Positions 1-12,597 of a stretch of 64,000 nucleotides of DNA are shown in pieces. Source of the DNA: Asticcacaulis sp. EMRT-3. GTDB lineage: Bacteria > Pseudomonadota > Alphaproteobacteria > Caulobacterales > Caulobacteraceae. Below the pieces are notes generated by a model. The model did no database searches and was not told where the DNA came from. It worked only from the letters and a program-made list of their open reading frames with translations. The DNA is taken from contig NZ_JASERT010000001.1 in the NCBI RefSeq assembly GCF_030027245.1, positions 1,666,501 to 1,730,500 of the forward strand, written 5' to 3'. Position 1 is the stretch's first letter. The number at the start of each line of letters is the position of its first letter. The translations under genes and the position numbers were made by a program.

Positions 1-22
1 CGCGGGCATCGTCTGGGGTCAT
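1..22 (-). CDS. ligA: Possible start of NAD-dependent DNA ligase (partial)
   Basis: Only seven codons lie inside the window, reading MTPDDAR on the minus strand and running off the left edge. LigA proteins of this group often begin in this style, and ligA commonly follows recN in Caulobacter relatives, which is the position here, 108 bases downstream of recN. No convincing ribosome binding site is visible directly before the ATG. The assignment rests mainly on context and is tentative. Confidence 0.3.
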
Positions 23-130
23 GCTGGCCAAGGCGGGACTTCCTGTTCGCGCGGTTCAAACATATCTGGTGGCGCGATAGCATAGTCAGCCACGATGCAG
101 CAACCGGTACGCCGCCTTCCCGCCACGCCC

Positions 131-1879
131 TTACTCCGCCGCCTGAACCGTGATTCGATCCGCAGCTTTCAGACGCTGGGCCGCCGCGCGTGCTTCCGGC
201 GTGATTTCCGCGCCCGACAACATGCGCGCCAGTTCTTCCAGCCCCTGCGCAGGCGTCAGCACCTGCACGGTGGAGCGCATCGCGCCGTCGTGTTCGGCCT
301 TGCTGACCTTTAAGTGCTGATCGCCGCATGCCGCCACTTGCGGGCTGTGGGTGACCACGATCACCTGAGCGTTTTTCGCCAGTCGCTTGAGACGCAATCC
401 CACCGCATCGGCCACCGCACCACCCACGCCCTGATCGACCTCATCGAAGATCATGACCGGCGTAGCCGCCTCTTCGGCACCTTTCGACGCCATTTTCGAG
501 GCAAGGGCCGCCTTGAGCGCCAGGGCAAAGCGCGCCAGTTCGCCGCCCGAAGCGATAGCGCTGAGATTGCCCCAGTCGGCACCCGGATTGGTCTTGATTT
601 CAAACGCCACCGCATCGCCGCCGCCCGCGCCATAGCGCTCAGGCTCCAGCGCCGTCACGCAGACGCGGAAACGTGCCTTGTCGAGCTTAAGCGGCCCCAA
701 TTCGGCCATTACGGCCGCACTCAGGCCCTCACCCGCCTGTTCGCGGCGCGCCCGCAAGGCTTCGATTTCCGCATCGAAGGCCTGTTGCGCGGCGTGGATG
801 GCGATGTTCAGCTTGCCAAGATGGGCGTCGAGATCTTCGATTTCATTGAGCGCATGGGCGATGCGCGCCCGTGCCTGCGGCAGGTCTTCGACCAGAATAC
901 CCAGCTTGCGCGCCATAGCCCGCAAGGCGAACAAACGTTCCTCACAGCGATCCAACTGGCCCGGTTCGACATCCATACTGTCCGCGGCCTGATCCATCAG
1001 GGCCATAGCCTCATCGGCGGCGATCAGGGTACGATCCAGCGCATCGGCGGCAGCGGTCAGGCGTTTCAGCACCTCGTCGTCCGATGTGGCCCCGGCCTGC
1101 ATGGCGCGGGTGCGGGCGTGATCGAGGGCACGAAACGCCTTGGCCAGACGCTGCGATAGCTGATCGCCGCCCACCGCATCGCGCGCCTCGCAAATATCTT
1201 CGAGCGCACGCTCCGAGGCCCCCAGCAGAGCGCGCTCCGAGGCCAGTTGCGCCTCTTCATTTTCCTGCGGATTAAGCCGATCCAGTTCCTGCAAACGCTG
1301 GGTCAGGGTTTCCAGTTCGGCCTTGTCGCCCTGAGCGCGCTTCAACAGGTTGCGCTGTTCGTCACGCAGGGCTTTCAGCGCCTTCCAGGCCGCCGCCACG
1401 CGCTGGCGTTCAGGCCCCGTCTGGCCATAGGCGTCGAGCAGGCCGACATGGGCGCGCACATCAAGCAGCCCGACGGTTTCATGCTGGCCATGCACTTCCA
1501 GCAGGCCCTCGCCCAGCGCCTTGAGCACGGCGACGCTGACCGGCTGATCATTGACGAAGGCTTTCGAGCGGCCATCGCGCGTCACCACGCGGCGCAGCAA
1601 AAGCGTCTCGCCCGGTTCGAGCAGCAGCCCCTTGTCATCGAGAAAGGCATAGAGGGGGTGGCTGGCGGCCAGATCAAACTCGGCCGCCACCGAAGCCTGA
1701 GATGCGCCTGCGCGGATCAGGCCGGTATCGGCGCGCGCCCCCGTGGCCAGGCCCAGACTATCGAGCAGGATCGACTTGCCCGCCCCGGTTTCCCCGGTCA
1801 GGACGCTCAGGCCGGGCCTGAGATCGAGTTCGAGGCGATCAACGAGAACAACATCGGAAATGGTTAGGCGGGTCAGCAT
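131..1879 (-). CDS. recN: DNA repair protein RecN
   Basis: RecN is an SMC-like ATPase that acts on DNA double-strand breaks during recombinational repair. The 582-residue product has Walker A GETGAGKS at residues 29-36, a long coiled-coil middle rich in Glu, Ala, Leu and Arg, the ABC signature SGGE near residue 444 and a Walker B MIFDE near 476, followed by a VVTHSPQVAA switch region. This is the full RecN layout at about the usual length. It is the last complete gene of the minus-strand division and envelope block. The usual bamD-recN adjacency is broken by a sulfotransferase gene just upstream. No LexA box was identified. Confidence 0.97.
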   Translation of the reverse strand: MLTRLTISDVVLVDRLELDLRPGLSVLTGETGAGKSILLDSLGLATGARADTGLIRAGASQASVAAEFDLAASHPLYAFLDDKGLLLEPGETLLLRRVVTRDGRSKAFVNDQPVSVAVLKALGEGLLEVHGQHETVGLLDVRAHVGLLDAYGQTGPERQRVAAAWKALKALRDEQRNLLKRAQGDKAELETLTQRLQELDRLNPQENEEAQLASERALLGASERALEDICEARDAVGGDQLSQRLAKAFRALDHARTRAMQAGATSDDEVLKRLTAAADALDRTLIAADEAMALMDQAADSMDVEPGQLDRCEERLFALRAMARKLGILVEDLPQARARIAHALNEIEDLDAHLGKLNIAIHAAQQAFDAEIEALRARREQAGEGLSAAVMAELGPLKLDKARFRVCVTALEPERYGAGGGDAVAFEIKTNPGADWGNLSAIASGGELARFALALKAALASKMASKGAEEAATPVMIFDEVDQGVGGAVADAVGLRLKRLAKNAQVIVVTHSPQVAACGDQHLKVSKAEHDGAMRSTVQVLTPAQGLEELARMLSGAEITPEARAAAQRLKAADRITVQAAE

Positions 1880-1936
1880 AATATGGCCCCGGCAAATGCG
1901 AACATTTGGAGAACATGATGCAAAAAATAGTTAAAG

Positions 1937-2545
1937 TCAATCCGTGTAGCCGTATCTCAAAAAATCGTGGCTATATAAATGCGAAACATATGCTTGGGTC
2001 TTATCTGTCAGCCTGCTCGTAATTCCAGTCCCCAAGGTCTGCGAAGACTCCAGATGCTGATTAAATTCCGTTTTCAAACCAAGATACTGACCGACCTCCT
2101 GTACATCATCGTGAAGATTTTCATATCTGATGATGTAATCCAGAGGCTCATCAAGAATATTGCCATAGACCTGCCCTGCAATATGGTGCGGTTTTAAAAT
2201 ATTTTTACGGTCATAGAATCGATAGTCGCATTCCAGTACAACATCGCTGCCGAAAAGCTTGTGATATTCAGAAAAATCGATGTTTCCCTGAGAGTCAAGG
2301 TAAGTTCCGAAATAATCCATATATTTTAAAGACGATAAAACGCGCGTGTATGGATTTCGGACAACAGAAAATTTAAAATACTCATTCCAGTATTCTGAAT
2401 AAATTTCTTTAGCTTGACTGGCAATTACATGCTTTGTACTCGATTCTACATACCACCAGTCCTGACCACCTATCCAGGACTCGATACTTGTACCAGCACA
2501 ACGTGGAATATGTATAAAAATACATTTATGATCATGCGAAATCAT
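1937..2545 (-). CDS. Sulfotransferase family protein, probably acquired
   Basis: The 202-residue protein has the two hallmarks of PAPS-dependent sulfotransferases: a 5'-phosphosulfate loop IPRCAGTS at residues 13-20 and a 3'-phosphate motif VVRNPYTRVLSS at 61-72. It resembles the Sulfotransfer_2 type that modifies glycans, so a cell-surface polysaccharide substrate is plausible but unproven. There is no signal peptide or membrane segment. The ATG at 2545 is preceded by a weak AGGT. Codon use and base composition are clearly more AT-rich than in bamD and recN on either side, and the gene sits exactly between those two normally adjacent genes, which points to lateral acquisition. Confidence 0.8.
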   Translation of the reverse strand: MISHDHKCIFIHIPRCAGTSIESWIGGQDWWYVESSTKHVIASQAKEIYSEYWNEYFKFSVVRNPYTRVLSSLKYMDYFGTYLDSQGNIDFSEYHKLFGSDVVLECDYRFYDRKNILKPHHIAGQVYGNILDEPLDYIIRYENLHDDVQEVGQYLGLKTEFNQHLESSQTLGTGITSRLTDKTQAYVSHLYSHDFLRYGYTD

Positions 2546-2609
2546 ACACGAACCTAAAAAAGAATCATCGTGAGCCGGTGACTGTTAATGCATACCGCAT
2601 CACAGTTTG

Positions 2610-3494
2610 TCAGACCTTTGGCCGCATAAAGCCCAGCCAGCTCTTCTTCTTGGTGACGTCGGGTGCCTTAGGCCCCTTTTTGCCTTTGGGATCGGGTTTG
2701 ACATCGGGCTTGGTGCCCTTGTCGGTCAGCAGCTTGTAGGCCGCCGCATACCAGCGGTCGCCCGGATAATTATAGCCCAGCACCGCGCCATCGCGCTTGG
2801 CCTCCTCGTCCAGACCCAGCATTTCATTGGCCTCGACCAGACGATACAGGGCCTCAGGCACATGGCTGGTGGTCTGGTAGTTTTCGACCACGGCCTTGAA
2901 GCGGCCTATAGCAGCCAGGGGCTGATTATCGTTCAGATACCAGCGCCCGATGGCCATTTCCTTGCCCGCCAATTGGTCATGCACCATGTCGAGCTTGACG
3001 CGCGCATCCTTGGCATATTCGCTGTCGGGATAGCGGCGAATCACATCGGTCAGCAAGGCCTGCGCATTAAGGGTGAAGCCCTGATCGCGGCCAACATCGA
3101 CGATCTGCTCGAACTGGCAGATGGCCTTCATATAATAGGCGTAAGGCGTCAGGTCGCTGCCGGGATACAGCTTGATGAACTGGTCGGCGGCATCGGACGC
3201 ATCGTCATATTTGTCGGCCTGATAGTCGGCATAGATGGTCATGACAATGGCGCGGCGCGACCATTCCGAATAGGGATGCTGGCGCTGGACTTCCTGGAAA
3301 TACAAAACAGCGTCCGCCCAGTTTTTCTGATCGAGATTCTGCATACCGGTATTATAAAGCAGTTCAACCGGGCGTTCTTCGTAAACGAGGTGCTCCTGCT
3401 TCGACTTACCGGCGCAGGCCGTCAGGCCAGACACGGAAACACCGGCCAGCAACACGACAATCGCCGTTTTTTTGAGAAGACCCGCAGCGCTCAC
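2610..3494 (-). CDS. bamD: Outer membrane assembly lipoprotein BamD
   Basis: BamD (ComL/YfiO) is the TPR lipoprotein of the BAM complex that inserts beta-barrel proteins into the outer membrane. I choose the GTG at 3494, preceded by GAGG, because it gives a proper lipoprotein signal: Lys-Lys, a hydrophobic stretch and the lipobox LTAC with Cys27. An ATG at 3566 would put 24 extra non-signal residues in front. TPR-like helices rich in YPGSD and Y-x-x-A motifs follow. The C-terminal tail is rich in Lys and Pro (PKGKKGPKAPDVTKKK), longer than in enterobacterial BamD. It lies downstream of lpxC, as in other Caulobacterales. Confidence 0.95.
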   Translation of the reverse strand: MSAAGLLKKTAIVVLLAGVSVSGLTACAGKSKQEHLVYEERPVELLYNTGMQNLDQKNWADAVLYFQEVQRQHPYSEWSRRAIVMTIYADYQADKYDDASDAADQFIKLYPGSDLTPYAYYMKAICQFEQIVDVGRDQGFTLNAQALLTDVIRRYPDSEYAKDARVKLDMVHDQLAGKEMAIGRWYLNDNQPLAAIGRFKAVVENYQTTSHVPEALYRLVEANEMLGLDEEAKRDGAVLGYNYPGDRWYAAAYKLLTDKGTKPDVKPDPKGKKGPKAPDVTKKKSWLGFMRPKV

Positions 3495-3630
3495 GTTTAC
3501 ATCCTCTTGTTTGCGCAGAGCCCGGAAACACCCGGCACCGCGCTCATCCTGATTTTGAGGATACATCTACACGAGCCATCCCGGCCCGCCAACCGAATTC
3601 GGTTAATCAGATCCGTGTGGCGCGCTGGCC

Positions 3631-4524
3631 TCAGCCGACCTTAGCCAGGGCTGGCCCGCGCGAAACCACACGGTAGGCATCCGGTTGCGACAATAGGGCA
3701 CGGACCAAGGCATTATTAAGGCCGTGACCGGCGCGGATTCCTTCAAAGCGGCCAAGAATCGGCATACCCAGCACATACAGGTCGCCGATAGCATCGAGCG
3801 CCTTGTGGCGCACGAATTCATCGGCGAAGCGCAGCCCGCCCTCATTCATGATATGATCGCCATCGATCACAACGGCATTGTCGAGCGAGCCGCCGCGCGC
3901 CAGACCGGCAGCGCGCAAGGCCGCCACGCCATCGAGAAAGCCGAAGGTGCGCGCCGCCGCCAGTTCTTCGCGGAAGGACTGTTCGGTGACGATCAGATCG
4001 ACGGCCTGATGACCGATCGGCGTGCCGGGAAAATCGATTTCAAAGCGCACTTCGAAACGGTCGGCGGGCAGAAGCGTGGCGCGCTTGTCGCCCTCGGTCA
4101 CTTCAACCGGCTTAAGGATTTCGATAAAGGATTGCGGAATTGGCTGCGGGCGGAAACCGGCCTGATCGAGCAATTGCACGAAGGGCTCAGCCGAACCATC
4201 CATGATCGGCACTTCCGGCCCATCCAGCTCGACCACCACATTATCGATGCTCAGCGCCGCAAAGGCCGCCATCACATGCTCAATCGTCGATACAGAAACA
4301 CCGGCGGCATTGGTGATGACCGTGCCGAGTGTGGTTTTGGTGACATTATGCGCCAGGGCCGCTACCCGGTTATCACGGTCGGAGACGTCGCTGCGGACAA
4401 ACATCACGCCCGTGCCGGCAGGCGCAGGACGCACGACCATGCGCACGGCAATGCCCGTGTGCAGACCCGTACCGGCGATAATCGCGGCATGGGCCAGGGT
4501 CTGTTCATTCTGATCAGGCAACAT
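3631..4524 (-). CDS. lpxC: UDP-3-O-acyl-N-acetylglucosamine deacetylase
   Basis: LpxC catalyses the committed, zinc-dependent step of lipid A synthesis in the cytoplasm. The 297-residue length is normal. The zinc ligands appear in place: His83 in STIEHVMAAF, and His240 and Asp244 in RHKALDAIGD. The catalytic His267 is in RAGHGLNN. The gene is downstream of ftsZ on the minus strand but separated by a strong hairpin terminator, so it probably also has its own promoter in the 160-base gap. The lpxC-bamD-recN order matches the end of the division cluster in Caulobacter relatives. Confidence 0.97.
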   Translation of the reverse strand: MLPDQNEQTLAHAAIIAGTGLHTGIAVRMVVRPAPAGTGVMFVRSDVSDRDNRVAALAHNVTKTTLGTVITNAAGVSVSTIEHVMAAFAALSIDNVVVELDGPEVPIMDGSAEPFVQLLDQAGFRPQPIPQSFIEILKPVEVTEGDKRATLLPADRFEVRFEIDFPGTPIGHQAVDLIVTEQSFREELAAARTFGFLDGVAALRAAGLARGGSLDNAVVIDGDHIMNEGGLRFADEFVRHKALDAIGDLYVLGMPILGRFEGIRAGHGLNNALVRALLSQPDAYRVVSRGPALAKVG

Positions 4525-4578
4525 GATAACTTCAATCCCTAGGCATTTTTACGGCTGGCTCAAAACGCGGCGCAACGC

Positions 4579-4613
4579 AAAAACAAAAATGCGGGCGCAT
4601 TTCTGGCCCGCAT
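4579..4613 (-). terminator. Rho-independent terminator after ftsZ
   Basis: On the minus strand an 8-bp stem, ATGCGGGC with GCCCGCAT (4589-4613), is followed by a T-rich run (TTTTTGTTTTT). It lies about 75 bases after the ftsZ stop codon and before lpxC, so it should end or attenuate ftsZ transcripts. Confidence 0.8.
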
Positions 4614-4687
4614 TCTGTATATATTTTTAGGCCTCGCCTCACAAACGAACTTGTATTTCCGTTTGTAACGCTTTGCTTAATGAGGAT

Positions 4688-6382
<1,695 letters not shown>

Positions 6383-6479
6383 GGCTCTAGGATCAACCTT
6401 TCACAATCTCATCCCACTTCGGAAGGCAGCCTTAAAACTGCGCCTCTTTATATAGTGACCTATGAGACTACGGTTATGC

Positions 6480-6598
6480 TTAACGAATGATTACCCGATA
6501 GCTTGAGTCGCGGGGATTTGAACCCGTTTTGGTAATAAATTTTAAGATTGATTACCGAAGTGTGACCAGATGACTGAACAATGAGTCCAAAGGGAGTC
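6480..6598. promoter_or_regulatory. ftsZ control region: CtrA-like box and three GANTC sites
   Basis: The ftsA-ftsZ gap contains TTAA-N7-TTACC at 6480-6495, one base from the CtrA consensus TTAA-N7-TTAAC. It also contains three GAGTC sites (6505-6509, 6583-6587, 6594-6598) that fit GANTC, the target of the CcrM methylase. In Caulobacter, ftsZ transcription is known to be controlled by CtrA and to depend on GANTC methylation with GcrA, so these sites are good candidates for the same control. Two TTACC-type arms (GGTAAT and ATTACC) also face each other at 6531-6556. Function is inferred from motif and position only. Confidence 0.5.
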
Positions 6599-6661
6599 GC
6601 GGCGCAGAAAGAGTGCCGTTAGGGTAGAAAGCTATTGCGAATCAATATGGTGACAAAATAC

Positions 6662-8056
6662 CTAAAGATTCGCCTTCAGCCAATCAATCACACGCATCAC
6701 CAGATTACCCGAACCCGAAGGCGCGTCGCGCGGGCCTATCTTGGCGGTCATGATCTTGCGCACCGGCACCACATCGCGCGGGCCGTAAAGCGTGCGCAGG
6801 ATAACGCCTGATGTGGCGGAAAATGACGGCCCCGACGCCGCATCGCCCAAATGAGGGACTCTACGTGGTTTGCCCAGGCGCACCGGACGATCAAACACAC
6901 GGATGGCCAGTTCGCGCACACCGGCCAGTTGCGACGCGCCGCCGGTCAGGACAATGCCCGCGCCCGGCTCGATATGGACGCCCGACGCCTTGATCTTTTC
7001 GCGCAGCAGCTCGAAAATTTCTTCGACGCGCGGCGCGATAATGCCCTTGAGGATTGAGCGCGGCACCACGATCGGCGCGCCACCACGATCATCGCCGCGC
7101 GGCGGGGCCTCGACCGTCTCGCGGTCTTCGTTGCTCGACGCAATGGCAGATCCGTGCAGGGTTTTCAGCCTTTCGGCCCCGGCCAGGGTGGTGGAAAGGC
7201 CGCGCGCGATGTCGGCCGTGACGTGGCCGCCGCCGACATTCAGGCAATCGACATGGATCAGTGTGCCGCCCGCGAAAATGGCCGCCGTGGTCGAGGACGC
7301 GCCCATATCGATGCAGATGCAGCCCAGTTCCTTTTCGTCTTCTTCGAGCGCCGCCACAGCCGAGGCCAGCGGAGCCGACACGATGGCGTGGACTTCGAGA
7401 TGGGCCTGCGAAACGCACTGATTGATATTGTTGAAGACGTTGTCGTCGATGGTGACGACCAGCAGTTCGAGGCCAAGGCTGCGGCCGCTCAAGCCACGCG
7501 GATCGCGCACGCCCGGTTGCTCATCAACGCTCCACGCCACAGGCAGCAGGTGAATGGCGCGACGGTTGGGGAAGCGCACCTGCGCCAAAGCCGAGGCGAT
7601 GGCACGGTTGAGATCAAGGTCGGAGATCGGCTTTAAGCCCAGAGACACCTGCGCCGATACGCGATGCGAGGCGCAGCCCGCGCCGGGCACAGTGACGCGC
7701 ACGCCCTGAATGGACACCTTGGCCATAGCTTCGGCGCGTTCCACCGCCTGGGCTATGGCCTGAGACGCGGCCTCCATATCGATAATCGCGCCTGCGCGTA
7801 CGCCGCGCGACTGCACATAGCCAACCCCGGCGACGCGGATCGAGCGATCAGCCTGACGCGCCCCTTCCGGCCGCATGATGAAGCAGCCGATCTTCGACGC
7901 GCCAAGGTCAAGCGCCGCGATCAGACCAGAGGCGGCAGGCGGCCTGACCTGACCTGCGCCGGACGTACCGGTGGCCCAGTCGGTCTTGCTGACCGGCTGT
8001 ATGTGCTGGGGGCTGACGCCGCGTTTGGCGTTCTGACGGTCTTCGAATCTGGACAT
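6662..8056 (-). CDS. ftsA: Cell division protein FtsA
   Basis: FtsA is an actin-like ATPase that anchors FtsZ to the inner membrane. The nucleotide-binding start ALDLGASKIGCF is near residues 48-59, later phosphate motifs include CIDMGASSTTAAIF and GIVLTGGASQL, and the C-terminal amphipathic helix VMRVIDWLKANL is the membrane-targeting sequence. At 464 residues it is about 40 longer than E. coli FtsA because of an N-terminal tail of about 45 residues with no obvious motif. An internal GTG start cannot be excluded. It follows ftsQ by 20 bases, so the two are probably co-transcribed. Confidence 0.96.
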   Translation of the reverse strand: MSRFEDRQNAKRGVSPQHIQPVSKTDWATGTSGAGQVRPPAASGLIAALDLGASKIGCFIMRPEGARQADRSIRVAGVGYVQSRGVRAGAIIDMEAASQAIAQAVERAEAMAKVSIQGVRVTVPGAGCASHRVSAQVSLGLKPISDLDLNRAIASALAQVRFPNRRAIHLLPVAWSVDEQPGVRDPRGLSGRSLGLELLVVTIDDNVFNNINQCVSQAHLEVHAIVSAPLASAVAALEEDEKELGCICIDMGASSTTAAIFAGGTLIHVDCLNVGGGHVTADIARGLSTTLAGAERLKTLHGSAIASSNEDRETVEAPPRGDDRGGAPIVVPRSILKGIIAPRVEEIFELLREKIKASGVHIEPGAGIVLTGGASQLAGVRELAIRVFDRPVRLGKPRRVPHLGDAASGPSFSATSGVILRTLYGPRDVVPVRKIMTAKIGPRDAPSGSGNLVMRVIDWLKANL

Positions 8057-8076
8057 GAGCTTCTACTCGGATCAGA

Positions 8077-9003
8077 TCAGGTTGCAGGGGTAGCGGTTGC
8101 CGGATGCGACGGGCGCGCTTCGAGCGGCACGACGACAAGGGCGGTGGGGTCTAAGAGGTCGATTTCGGCAAGGCCCTGATCGAGCACGCGCTGCTGTGCG
8201 ATCAGCACATCAAGGCGACCAAGAGCCTGATCCTGATTGAGGGCAGGCAGCTTGATGACCGTGCCATTCTTCAGGATGATGTTCCAGCGGCGCGTATCGA
8301 CGCGCTGAAGGGCAAAGATACGCTGATACAGGTCGGGACGCGCCTGCACGAGCTGGATGATGTCGGAGGCTGTTTCATTGGCGCCTTCGCCGACGATCAG
8401 CGGCAGATTGGGAAATTTGACGGCATTGGCTTCGGGAATCACCTGGCCGGTATCATCGATCACCTGCTCGCGGCCATTATATTGCCAGACGGCCAGACGC
8501 GGGCGCTCCACCACCGACACGATCAGCGTATTGGGAAACTGGCGATGGATGGTGGCCGACTTGACCCAGCCGACATTTTCGACCGCCGCCTGAACGGCGC
8601 TCAGATCCATGAAGACGAAAGGCTGGCCACGATGGAAATCGAGCGCTTTCTTGATGTCGGGCGCCGCCTCATCGGATACACCCGCCAGACGGACATTTTC
8701 GAGTTTGACGCCTAAGGACGCCATGCGGTCATCGGCAAAATTGAGCATGGCCCGACCTAATGCCTCGGCGCGATGCCCGGTCAGCAGCACGGCAGCCAAT
8801 AGCCCGGCGATCACCAGAACCGCCAGCCAGCCCGTCAGTTCGCCCGGCATGGGAACGGCACCGAGCAGACGCGATTTTCCGGCCTGCGGCGCGCGCCCCT
8901 TGCCCGCGCGCCGCAGGCCCGCCGTTTTGCCCGCCGCTTTACCAGCCCCCGCTGACTGAGCGGAAGATGCTTGTCGTCTGCCACCACGAACGACAGCGGG
9001 CAT
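8077..9003 (-). CDS. ftsQ: Cell division protein FtsQ
   Basis: FtsQ is a bitopic divisome protein linking early and late division proteins. The product has a basic, Ala/Gly-rich cytoplasmic N-terminus, one membrane helix at about residues 55-76 (LTGWLAVLVIAGLLAAVLLT), a POTRA domain beginning LENVRLAGV around residue 100, and the beta domain with the FtsQ-type stretch FPNTLIVSVVERPRLAVWQY. The 308-residue length is usual for alphaproteobacteria. Upstream, where ddl and the mur genes are often found, there is instead a terminator and ftsH. Confidence 0.95.
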   Translation of the reverse strand: MPAVVRGGRRQASSAQSAGAGKAAGKTAGLRRAGKGRAPQAGKSRLLGAVPMPGELTGWLAVLVIAGLLAAVLLTGHRAEALGRAMLNFADDRMASLGVKLENVRLAGVSDEAAPDIKKALDFHRGQPFVFMDLSAVQAAVENVGWVKSATIHRQFPNTLIVSVVERPRLAVWQYNGREQVIDDTGQVIPEANAVKFPNLPLIVGEGANETASDIIQLVQARPDLYQRIFALQRVDTRRWNIILKNGTVIKLPALNQDQALGRLDVLIAQQRVLDQGLAEIDLLDPTALVVVPLEARPSHPATATPAT

Positions 9004-9242
9004 ATGCGCCTCCGGTTACTCAAAATCGTTACAGGGAGCCGGGAAATCGGGTGCGCGCTCAGCCGCCGTCCGGCGCGCTGATCGATCGAATTCCCTGACT
9101 GGTTAAGCGCCCATAAAAGCCAGAACGACCTTAACAGACTGATAACGAATCGGGCCCGTCGTAAGATTTTGGTAGGGATAATTGCAAACCTGTAACCGCG
9201 CACCGGCTCAGAACGGATCACGGATTCCGCATGTCCAGGTAT

Positions 9243-9271
9243 AAAAAAACCGGAGCAGATGCCCCGGCTTT
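9243..9271 (-). terminator. Rho-independent terminator after ftsH
   Basis: On the minus strand a stem formed by GCCGGGGC and the near-complement CTCCGG (9250-9267, one mismatch, four-base loop) is followed by TTTTTTT. It lies about 25 bases after the ftsH stop and should separate the ftsH transcript from ftsQ. Confidence 0.85.
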
Positions 9272-9293
9272 TCTATACGGATTTTGCCAGCCC

Positions 9294-11216
<1,923 letters not shown>

Positions 11217-11322
11217 GCAATTCAATCCTTAATTCAGCCCTTTCGGGTGGCCCCTCCACGGGGCTCTTTACAAACCTATCCCCCATATAGGGAGAAATAC
11301 AGCGCTTCGCCACACGCCTTTT

Positions 11323-12597
11323 TCAGAACAGATCAAGTTCGCTCTCTGCCTTGACCGCGCCGATGGCCGCCAGAAAGCGCGGCATGACGAGTCCCGTGAC
11401 GGAAAGCGCACCTGAATCTGTGCCATTGCTGTCAGGCATTGCAAGAAGCGGGCCTGACTTATCGATCACCGGCAGGACAGGACGCAAGGCGGCGGGCAAC
11501 CGGGTCAGCCTGCGCTGATCGGATTTCGACAGATGCGCGCGCAGGCCATCCGCAGGGCTTAAAGTGGCTGTGCCCGCGCCTGTCAGTTCAAACCGGCCAT
11601 CCCAGATAAGCGATCCGGTTTCGTTGACGGTGGCGATGGGTCGCCTGTGCATGTCACCGGCATCGCGCACCAGATGGATATGGCCGTTTTCCAGCCAGAC
11701 CCTGGCACCGCAAAGTGTGGCGACGCCGCCCTGTTGCAGATTTTGCCACAGATGCGCGGTCTGGCCCTGGCGCGGCAACTGGTCGCGGCCACCGGCACAC
11801 ACCGCCGCCATAGCCAGGATACGACCCTGCCGGTCTTCGCCCAGCCCCGCCAGCCGCGCCGCATCGAGCCGGATCAGGCCAAGCGCACCCCAGCCCTGCG
11901 GATCATACAAAAGATCCGTCGGCAAGAGTCCAGGTTCTGATGGCGGAGTCATTTCAGCATCGCAAGCCGTCATATCCTGACGCATACGGGCGCGCAGCGA
12001 TTGCGGATTGTCATTGGCCGGGTCATCGATCCAGCCGAGCCCCTGCGCCCTCAGCCAGTCACGCAAAGCCGCGCGGCGCACGTTCAGCAGCGGGCGATAC
12101 AGAAACAGTCCGCGCCCCTGCGGCCAGACCGGCGACGGCGACCAGATACGCGGCGCACCGACATTCGATCCCGCCGCACGCATGGCCCGCGCCTCGATGA
12201 CATCATCCGCCGTATGGCCCAGACACAGGACGCGGCAGCCGCGCGCCCGCGCGGCTTCGGCCAGCAAGCCATGCCGCGCTCTGCGCGCCGCCGCCGCCAG
12301 TCCGCTAGACGGCTTGGCGTCACGCCATTGCAAGGCTGTGAAACCGGCTCCCAGTTGCGTGGCCTGCGCCGCCACCTGTTCGCTCCAGCCGGTCGAGGCC
12401 GGGTTGATACCGTGATCGACGCAAAAAACCTCAAGCGGTCTTTGCCCCCACAGAGCCAGACTCTGCAAAAGCGCCAGCGAATCGCCACCGCCGGACACGG
12501 CGACGCCCAGCGGCCCCTCACCGTTCAGGCGTGTGGCAAAATCAGCCAACAGGGCCTCAGGCGTAAAATCCTTCGCCTCGGCCTGGCTCAGGAACAC
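11323..12597 (-). CDS. tilS: tRNA(Ile)-lysidine synthase TilS
   Basis: TilS converts C34 of the AUA-reading tRNA-Ile to lysidine. The PP-loop signature AVSGGGDSLALL is at about residues 33-44, and CLGHTADDVIEARAMR further on matches the conserved HTADD block. The rest is divergent, as usual in alphaproteobacteria. The GTG start at 12597 overlaps the cpoB stop by ten bases, so translation is probably coupled. The cpoB-tilS-ftsH order is the conserved continuation of the tol-pal block in many alphaproteobacteria. Confidence 0.93.
   Translation of the reverse strand: MFLSQAEAKDFTPEALLADFATRLNGEGPLGVAVSGGGDSLALLQSLALWGQRPLEVFCVDHGINPASTGWSEQVAAQATQLGAGFTALQWRDAKPSSGLAAAARRARHGLLAEAARARGCRVLCLGHTADDVIEARAMRAAGSNVGAPRIWSPSPVWPQGRGLFLYRPLLNVRRAALRDWLRAQGLGWIDDPANDNPQSLRARMRQDMTACDAEMTPPSEPGLLPTDLLYDPQGWGALGLIRLDAARLAGLGEDRQGRILAMAAVCAGGRDQLPRQGQTAHLWQNLQQGGVATLCGARVWLENGHIHLVRDAGDMHRRPIATVNETGSLIWDGRFELTGAGTATLSPADGLRAHLSKSDQRRLTRLPAALRPVLPVIDKSGPLLAMPDSNGTDSGALSVTGLVMPRFLAAIGAVKAESELDLF

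Noticed and set aside
6505..6525. Minus-strand GGGTTCAAATCCC resembling a tRNA T-arm
   Set aside because: Only the loop and three stem pairs fit; the rest of the stem does not pair and no D-arm, anticodon arm or matching acceptor could be built in the surrounding sequence.
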